A DNA stretch of 64,000 nt, from NCBI GenBank assembly GCA_944474755.1, contig OX104120.1, positions 20,306,492 to 20,370,491 of the forward strand. The letters are read 5' to 3'. This DNA is from Limnoperna fortunei (taxonomy: Eukaryota > Mollusca > Bivalvia > Mytilida > Modiolidae). Of this stretch, positions 56,844 to 64,000 are shown piece by piece. The notes beneath the pieces were generated by a model. It made no database searches. It worked only from the letters and a program-made list of their open reading frames with translations, and had not been told where the DNA came from. Every line of letters starts with the position of its first letter. Within the stretch, counting starts at the first letter, position 1. A program made the position numbers and the translations under genes.

Positions 56844-59800
56844 TATGTTTTTGATACTAGGATGGTGAAATGACTATTCTACTCTCATTACTACTAATTT
56901 AATGGTATTGAGTAGCTACCCTAGATATTAAACCCTTTTATAAATTTTGAAAATGCTTTAATTGTTTCACAACATTGACGGTCATTGTTTTTATTAAAAT
57001 TCCATCGAGTCCAATATCGTGTAAGTAGCGTACAGTTATCTGTTTAGATATATTTAGACAATATATTGTCTTCACGATTCCAGTATGACGATATTTATAC
57101 CAAATGTTTCTGACGATGTCTGGCAGTTTATAGACATTCAATTAAGAGAAATGTCGGCTTATTACTGAAAAATATATATACTCGTATACAGTTGCAGTTA
57201 TAAAAAGTTATCGATGTACTTTTAGAAACGTTCTGGCTTAGAAATTACTACAAGTCAATGTCAAGACAAAATAAACAACGATTCAATCGACTAGTATGAT
57301 ATTTCTATTGAGTTGACATGATGGGTAATTAAAGGGATTTGTATCTTTAAGTAAAAAAAAGACATTGACAAAATGGATACGAGTTTAAAATGTCTTGAAA
57401 ATATACAATATTTTTAGCCAATTTTAAGAGTATAAGGGCTTAAGGGCAAATGCATTATAGTGTTAGACACTTCATGACTGACACTTTGAATAAATTATCG
57501 TTTCCTTTTCTTTAATTCATATATTATGATTAGGAACATAGTTCTCTGTAAATAAAAGACAAAAGTTCTGTCATATAATGAAAACCAACTAGTCTTAAAC
57601 TATAAGCTTAAGTGCTGAAAGGTGGACGTGGCCAACAGTGCAAATTTCAAGGACCATATTATTTAGCAAATGAATAACAAAACTCACAAGTACAACAAAC
57701 AATAAACATTCTAAGCATTTAACAAACAAAAATGAACCCCTTTATACAAAGTAGTTATATTAGGTGTCAATTTCTGGAGTCGAGGTCATATCCGCTCGGT
57801 TCCATACTCCGAAACACTACCCTAAGTAAACACTTCTGCCGTACTAGCTTGAACTTTCCCCATAAAATCCGCCCACTAATCGGTCCAAATTACAGAAATA
57901 CTACGAAAATATGTCTTTTAAGCTGCACACTTATTGCTAACCATAGTTAAAGCAGAAAGATTTGTTTATTTCGGAAATTTCAGACGATTCACAACTTAGA
58001 TAATCTCGAAATAAACATGAAAACGATTGTATATTTTTATTGTACAGTTAACCTATATCAGAGTGTCAATTCAGAATGAAATGCTATTGCAAATGTGAAA
58101 TATTATTAATCAATTGGTTGTATTGTTTAATTCTATTTCACAGAGGCTAAGAAGTCAATAAATATGCGAGCAGCTAAATTTCGTGTGTGGCAGAGGTTAA
58201 ATGCGCTGAAGGTAGATATGTAGCCTCTGAGATTGATTAGATGTTTTGCGAGGGGAGACCATATCCGGCTTCACTAGTGACCGTTATGGTTCTGATCAGG
58301 ATACGTATGAGAGGCGAGACAATAATCTCACGCTGGAGTATCCTTCACAATCTGTGTGAAAAATAATTATAAATGATAGTAACCATACAAATATAAAATG
58401 AAGACACTTCGTAACAACCATACGAAACCCTTGCTGTAACAACCATTTTCCCTATATTAAATCGCAAGCCCGCAGATAATCCATGATGGAATACTAAAAC
58501 ACAAAAGAGGCAGTTTATGATTGTGCAATTATACGTCGTTTGGATAAGGGGGGAAAGTCCACCTGCTCTGTTGATTTCAAGTCTGTTGTGTTTGTAATCT
58601 CCAGCTCTGTGGGATAAAAGCTTAAAAAGCCATTAAAGCGTTTGCTTGTTTGAATTCAGATTAGAGCCGTTTTACATCCACTATGTGTTAGGGATAAAAC
58701 CGGGTTTTAGGTAAAAACATAAACATGAAAATCTTGTCATTTAATGTTGAAGTTGAGTGGATTCCGTGCTGAGTCTTTTATGATGACAAACATCCTAAAC
58801 ACCTAAGAGTCAACACCGAATAAACTCCAACTTCTTAAGATTTTATTGTTATGTTCTATGCATCGCTAAGCTAGAATTGTTCACCGATGAGTCATCTACA
58901 TAGCGGCAGAAAAAATCAAACCATTTGCGCGCAAAATTGGGAGTACAGTACGAATTTGTTCCCATTTCTATTCTTACATCAGTTATTAAAACCCATTATC
59001 ATATCTAAGTCACAGTTATATGAATAAAGACGAAACCTGTCTATCCTTAGAAAAATGTCTGATTGCATGTGGGGAAATTATTTACAGTCATAGATCTTCT
59101 GATGCAATATGTTGTCATCAATAATTGGTTTTTACCTGGAAATAAATACACTGCTTGAACGCTACTAAAACATTAGTAGTTTGGATCAATGTAGACTTTT
59201 TTCTAATTATAAAATTATACATTCAATATGATTTTACATAAAATAAAAAGAAAAAATCAGCTAAATTAATACGCTACTCTACTTATTTCACGAAAGAACA
59301 TTATGTTTCATTTCTTGAAATATAACAAAAATCAGATGATTTAAATAATGATCCAATGGTACATTTTCTGCATAAATTGATTTTAATATGATGAATTATA
59401 CATGTATTCATTTATGTCTAATAATGCATGATAAAAATTGATAAATTCTGGTTTTGCTTCATATTATGTAATAATGTTTCCAATGCCAGGAAACTAATCG
59501 CAATTAAAAATATTTTTCACTTTCCTGCAACTTAATGGAGAGAAAAAACATGAAAAAGTCAAAACATGTAGGTGAAACAGCGCAAAAAGTAAACATAGAC
59601 ATTAGAAATGAAATTAAATAAAATAACTGTCAAAAGTGTACTTAATTACTATCTTTTTCTTTAATGGGAAAGTATATAGAAGTAAGTTAATGTTAAGTTG
59701 TTATGAAAACCCAAGTAAATAGATATTTAGGTCTTTTTGAAAATTGATGATATAGGTGTAATGTAATATTTCTGAATTAATGCGTTTCAGCCAAAACCTT

Positions 59801-59884
59801 TGATGCTAATACTAACTGTTAATATTTACTTAATCTTGCATTAGTGTAAGTTCATTATTGCATCATTTTTATTTTATTTGTGTT
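56844..59884. other. AT-rich DNA without recognised genes
   Basis: A 72-codon ORF at 57732-57950 has no motif. A somewhat GC-richer patch at 58190-58350 (GAGGGGAGACCATATCCGGC) is not recognised. Confidence 0.4.
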
Positions 59885-60047
59885 TTTTGTTTGAATTTAG
59901 TTTAACGTCGCTTTCAAGATTTGAAATTTTTATCGCGGCATTCAGTTTGTATTGAGGAAGAGTAGAGTAAGCGGTGAAAGCCACAGACCATTGGTAGAAA
60001 ACCTGGCAACCGTTGTTCATTTAGTTTGTAGTCTATAATACCCTTCC
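59885..60047 (-). mobile_element. tRNA-derived SINE (family A), strongly diverged fragment
   Basis: Family order is preserved in plus orientation: TTTGTTTGAATTTAGTTTAA, CGTCGCTTTCAAGATTTG, GGCATTCAGTTTGTATTGAG, GGTAGAAAACCTGGCAACCG, TTAGTTTGTAGTCTATAATA. The tRNA head is missing. Confidence 0.65.
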
Positions 60048-60292
60048 TTTTCGTTTTATGAATAATGCAATGAAATACATTCCTTCCCATAACTAGTTTA
60101 TTCGGAATTTATGGAAAAATATGTTGTAGCTACTTACAAGAAAATCCATTTACAGTTTTATTGTTTCCATATAAAGACCTTTCATATAAATGTCATACAA
60201 CACTCGATATACTGAAATAGTAAAATAATCTAATTTTAGTATAAGGTGTTACCTCATCTTCGTGTTTGCTACATGTAGTGCTTCTGTTAAGA

Positions 60293-60562
60293 TGTGTTTG
60301 TTTGTTTGTTTGATGGTGTTTAACCCACTTTCAGCAAGTTTTCAGCTATATCATGGCGTCCAGTTTTTTATTGGGGGAGGAAGCCAGAGTACCCGGTGAA
60401 AACCCCCGACATGCGGTAGGAAAACTGGCAATCCTTGTCAATTAAGATTGGAGTCGAGTACACCGTGCCTGCAGTGAGAATCGATCCCGCAATCTCAGTG
60501 TTGACAGACTACGTGATCAATAGTAGACGAACTACCTTGATCACTCGGCCACCGAGACCCCT
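60293..60562 (-). mobile_element. tRNA-derived SINE (family A), full length with perfect TSD
   Basis: The copy runs from TGTTTGTTTGTTTGTTTG and AGCAAGTTTTCAGCTATATC to the head complement TCACTCGGCCACCGAGACCC. A perfect 12-bp duplication CTTCTGTTAAGA lies at 60281-60292 and 60563-60574. Its body is one of the closest to the apparent consensus. Confidence 0.95.
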
Positions 60563-60574
60563 CTTCTGTTAAGA

Positions 60575-61083
60575 AAGTAGTTTCCTCTCTAACATTTATA
60601 ATCATTACACATCATTTTAGGTCATCATAACCTTTTCAAATCCAACAAACATTTAGTTTGTCATTTAGCCAGACACAAGGCATTCATGATAAACAAGAAA
60701 AAGAATTAAACCCAACTATATGGCGACACCGACATTATTTTCCTTCACAATAAGACTGTTCGTGCTGTTTGTTAAGATTCATTATAGTCGTGTTGTATAC
60801 CATTAAGTGTCTAGACTTTTGTATAATTTCTATAAAATTACTCGACAAGTCATATATTACATGAAATATGATTCACGAAAGATATTTTAGAGACACTAGC
60901 ATGCATTTAATTTTAATGTTGTTACACTCTATTTCTTGAAAATATACTACCTAATAGTGAGAAGTGTGTAAGAGAAGTCAACATATCTTATATACGTGTT
61001 TAAAAATCACATTTGTATTCATATTGAAAACATAAGAAAAGTTACGATTTCAAAGAATAATAGAAGAAGAAGTATTATCAGAT
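60575..61083. other. AT-rich DNA without recognised features
   Basis: I see no gene, RNA or repeat here. Confidence 0.4.
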
Positions 61084-61215
61084 TATTACATGACATTTTT
61101 GATATCATATGCATTATTAGCCCAAGGTTTGATATTGGCCTAAGAGCCGCAGGCTCAAGGACTAATATCAACCGAGGGCTTATAATGTATATGATACCAA
61201 AAATGTCATGTAATG
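61084..61215. repeat. Foldback element (MITE-like), arms of about 64 bp
   Basis: Arms 61084-61148 and 61152-61215 are inverted complements at roughly 84% (ATTACATGACATTTTTGATA, TCATATGCATTATTAGCCC against its partner). The turn is GAGCC-GCA-GGCTC, with only three loop bases. Long ORFs on both strands here (84 and 69 codons) arise from the symmetry, not from coding. Confidence 0.88.
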
Positions 61216-61674
61216 GTCTTTTTACCATATGCTTCAGCAGGGGAAAATGAACAACAAAACGAATTATTTCTTTTAAATGTTTAGGAACCTTACGGCCAAT
61301 AACATCTTTAATTGCTTTTAAGGATAGTCGTTATTTAGAACTAGAATTTGGTCATGTAATCATATAGTATTCACTACAGAGTGTTCAAGATATTTGCATC
61401 ATTGGGACAAATATATATAAAAATATGAAAAATGTACTGCAGTTGTTTTTTTATGTCTGTATAAGTCAGGGAAGAGGTTCGCATTCGATCCGTTCTATGC
61501 GCACATGGTGCATTTTTCTTTGATTTGATGGTCTAAAGATATAGTGGCAGCATTACTTAAAGTGTTGTTTCAAATATTAGAATAAAATACTTCCAACAAC
61601 AAACATGAACTTGTTGCTCATTATTTAACTCTATAATGTTTCTCAATACAGTAATATAGTTTATGTAATGGTTG
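61216..61674. other. AT-rich DNA without recognised features
   Basis: I see no gene, RNA or repeat here. Confidence 0.4.
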
Positions 61675-61753
61675 TTTTCAATTACTGGTTAGATTATTAG
61701 ATATAGACGACTTTGGGTCTGTTTACGCCAATAATCTAACCAACAATTGAAAA
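61675..61753. repeat. Small foldback element sharing a core with the 26.4-kb hairpin
   Basis: Arms TTTTCAATTACTGGTTAGAT, TATT (61675-61698) and AATAATCTAACCAACAATTG, AAAA (61730-61753) are inverted complements with two mismatches in 24. The loop contains TTTGGGTCTGTTTACGCC, identical to 18 bases at the inner arm and loop edge of the 26.4-kb element. Confidence 0.8.
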
Positions 61754-62326
61754 TAATTCTTATATTATAAAGTCAATATTATGAAAAGAAATAGCAAAAC
61801 AATATTTTACCAGTAGTCAAATAATATTTCTAATTGACAATTATTAGTGTCGTCACTTGTGTTTGTGTAAGAATTCATGTTTAGTAAACGCCATCAATAA
61901 ATACAATTATGACGTCAACAATCAGTCACGTGATGAAATACCAAGTTAGGATACACGAAATGGACAATGTTGCTTAGTTATCGGGTCTATAAAGAAAATT
62001 AAAATATATTGGATTAGACACTATAATCTCACATTTAATTTACATAAGCATACTGAGAACGATAATAACAAAGTCATTACTAAAATATGATAAATTGATA
62101 GTTAGGACAATTACAGTGGTTAGAGGATTTTCTTACACCTTCCTATCAAAACATCACAATGATGTATAATTATCAACTGAAATAGTTTTGTCAACTCGCG
62201 CATGTATGAATATAATTACTGTTAAAAATAAAGGTCCTACGCGTACAAAGTAAAAATAGGAATATTAGTTTTGTATCTTTTATCTAATTTCTCAGAAGCG
62301 AATTTAATATCAGTAATCAGTTGTGT
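61754..62326. other. AT-rich DNA without recognised features
   Basis: I see no gene. CAATCAGTCACGTGATG near 61920 resembles words near the other foldbacks, but nothing can be delimited. Confidence 0.35.
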
Positions 62327-62410
62327 TTGATTTATTGGTTAATTTAATGATATTTGCGATATTGCAGCTATATTTAGGACGTGCACAAGTTAGCAATCAA
62401 TAACGTAATA
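62327..62410 (-). repeat. CAAT-tailed SINE-like repeat (family B), 3' fragment
   Basis: Plus orientation: TTGATTTATTGGTTAATTTA, CGATATTGCAGCTATATTTA, GGACGTGCACAAGTTAGCAA, TCAATAACG. Only the tail domain survives. Confidence 0.6.
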
Positions 62411-63416
62411 AGGAAATAAATGAGACCAATTCACCTGCAATTTTGACAGCTCCTGAACAAATTAGAATAGTCTTTGAAGGGACAGTGACTTCAGCTTTTA
62501 CAAACGTTTAAAATAAACCTACCTACAATTTTCAAACTCTACAAAAAGCGTTTAACGCGAAAGAGGAGTAACAATCCAAAACACGGCATCCATCAGGACA
62601 ACCCTTACGGAAGGTGTCTTCACTTAGACAGTTATAGAATTCAGTGGGTTACAGTATATTGATGAGGCTAACTAACAAATATGATCATAGCCAAGTCAAT
62701 AAATTAAGTCGCTATTGTGATAGCATACCCTTTTTTTACTAATCTATGAAATTTAATCACCGACCACACATTTATACAATTATTGCAATTTGTGTAATAG
62801 CTAGACGGCTTTAAACAAGTTTATTGAAAAATATTAATTTATTTTAAGTTATGAAATTGTATTTACTAAAGTGAAATAAAATTGTGAGCGTCTATAGATA
62901 TAATTATGTCATACGTCTTGTTAAATAATAGTTAATGAAGTATTCTAATGATAATGGTCCTCATAGGTTCGCTTAACGCACAGTGCTAATTTTGCTAAAA
63001 CTGTAATATTACGCAATAAAAGTAGGAATGAATGCAATAAGACACGTTGCAGATATTGTCGTTTTCATAGTTTCCATTCCAATGTGGTAGGATTAATTAC
63101 TGATTATATTTTTCCTGCACTCCTTACATTGAAAGTTGTTATTTAATATTGTACAAGTAACTGTCAAGGGGACATGTCATGTAGGATAAGTTGTGTGGGA
63201 TGCACCATTTTCAGATTAATCTTGACAACGCGGAAGTTATTAAATATAAAAAAATGTTTGATGTTATTTTGTGATAGGAAAATGATGTTCCAGCATAACG
63301 CCCTTAAGTAAAGATCTAAATTATATTTGTACATCTAAAATATTTTTTTTTACTGTTTTTATCTTTTATTTCATAAAAAAATTAAAAAAAAAACACTGGT
63401 AACATACTGTGATTTC
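62411..63416. other. AT-rich DNA without recognised features
   Basis: I see no gene, RNA or repeat here. Confidence 0.4.
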
Positions 63417-64000
63417 AGTTAACAACTCTAAAAAAACGTGTGAAAGTTGATTGTCCTGACAAATCATCTGTTTCCATGATAGATTTTATGGAAGCCTAAT
63501 TGAACAAGTCCTCTGAGAGACCAATATGAACATGAAAATTCTTTTCTGTGTCAGATTCGTAAGCACATTTTAAAACTTTCACAATACAACTGGATATAGT
63601 CTGTGAACTAACAGGTATATGTGGAGAATTAATAGATGAATACAAATTATTGACAACGTTTTTGTCTGATCCTCTAAACTGATCTGTGTTTTTAGATAAT
63701 AATAAATTGCACGTTTTGGATCAAGTTTCTTGTCTTCTGAAAAAGTAAGAAGAAAAATCTTGCTTCCACAATTATTTGTTCTTTCTTGTTTAGCCAAACC
63801 TTATCTTAAAAACGTAACCCCATTTTTCGGTAAAAGAACATTGTCATCTACAATACCAAGTACATTTTAATCACTGAATCTGCTGATAGAACTAATTGCT
63901 ATAAGAAAAACAGCTTTAATGGGACAAACTATTATTTTGCCGTTTTCAAAGGTTCAAAAGGACTTCTTCTAAGTCTTTTTGAGAAGGAAAAATCCATTCT
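63417..64000 (-). pseudogene. Tyrosine recombinase relic (DIRS/Crypton type), runs off the window
   Basis: Frames on the minus strand read PFEPLKTAKYNSLSHKAVFL, IAISSISRFSD (first catalytic Arg region), VDDNVLLPKNGVTFL, GSKIFLLTFSEDKKLDPKRA, IYYYLKTQI, then PVSSQTISSCIVKVLKCAYE, KNFHVH and SIKSIMETDDLSGQSTF, TRFF. The order matches the phage-integrase fold of eukaryotic DIRS/Ngaro/Crypton elements. It has stops and frameshifts, the H-x-x-R box is lost (HIGLS), and the nucleophile tyrosine position reads F (TRFF), so it is inactive. The N-terminal part lies beyond base 64000. Confidence 0.7.

Noticed and set aside
60996..61250. 84-codon plus and 69-codon minus ORFs over the same DNA
   Set aside because: Both are by-products of a long inverted repeat, which mirrors an open frame onto the other strand.

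Overview
Kind of organism. This is an AT-rich stretch (roughly two thirds A+T by eye) of an animal nuclear genome. It holds no recognisable host gene, no bacterial-type operon, no rRNA and no true tRNA gene. Full-length and truncated tRNA-derived SINEs with CAAA tails, a second CAAT-tailed dispersed repeat, non-LTR and tyrosine-recombinase retroelement relics, a Tc1-type transposon and several foldback elements make it look like intergenic DNA or a long intron of a marine invertebrate. I favour a bivalve mollusc because the SINE, the hammerhead-bearing repeat and the foldback types resemble ones I know from bivalve genomes. That is inference, not a database result.

Layout. 0.5-9.3 kb: SINEs, a 61-bp minisatellite, a hammerhead-ribozyme relic, and a TTAA-flanked element sitting inside a SINE. 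9.3-18.7 kb: mostly featureless AT-rich DNA with one gag-like zinc-knuckle relic. 18.7-25.9 kb: a dense transposon nest. A LINE is split by a TA-flanked element that itself holds a second LINE fragment. Next to it lies a 4.6-kb long-TIR element with a THAP-like exon, which is invaded by a 3-kb TA-flanked element carrying 13 copies of an octamer near its ends and two SINE-family copies. 26.4-28.2 kb: a nearly perfect 60-bp-arm hairpin, a 41-bp minisatellite of about 22 units, and a 5'-truncated SINE. 29-48 kb: scattered SINEs, CAAT-tailed repeats, an inverted-repeat element, a LINE reverse transcriptase relic and two more hammerhead relics. 48.3-52.2 kb: nothing recognised. 52.2-54.3 kb: a Tc1-type transposon (DD34E, 30-bp TIRs, TA duplication) inside a reverse transcriptase relic. 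54.6-64 kb: SINE fragments, a fourth hammerhead relic, two foldback elements, and a tyrosine-recombinase relic running off the end.

How the parts relate. Nothing here looks like a functioning gene set. Every coding trace is a transposable-element relic with stops or frameshifts. The most informative feature is the nesting. At least three insertion sites can be reconstructed to the base from target-site duplications, and in two of them removing the insert rejoins the broken reading frame of the host element. This gives a relative insertion chronology from sequence alone.
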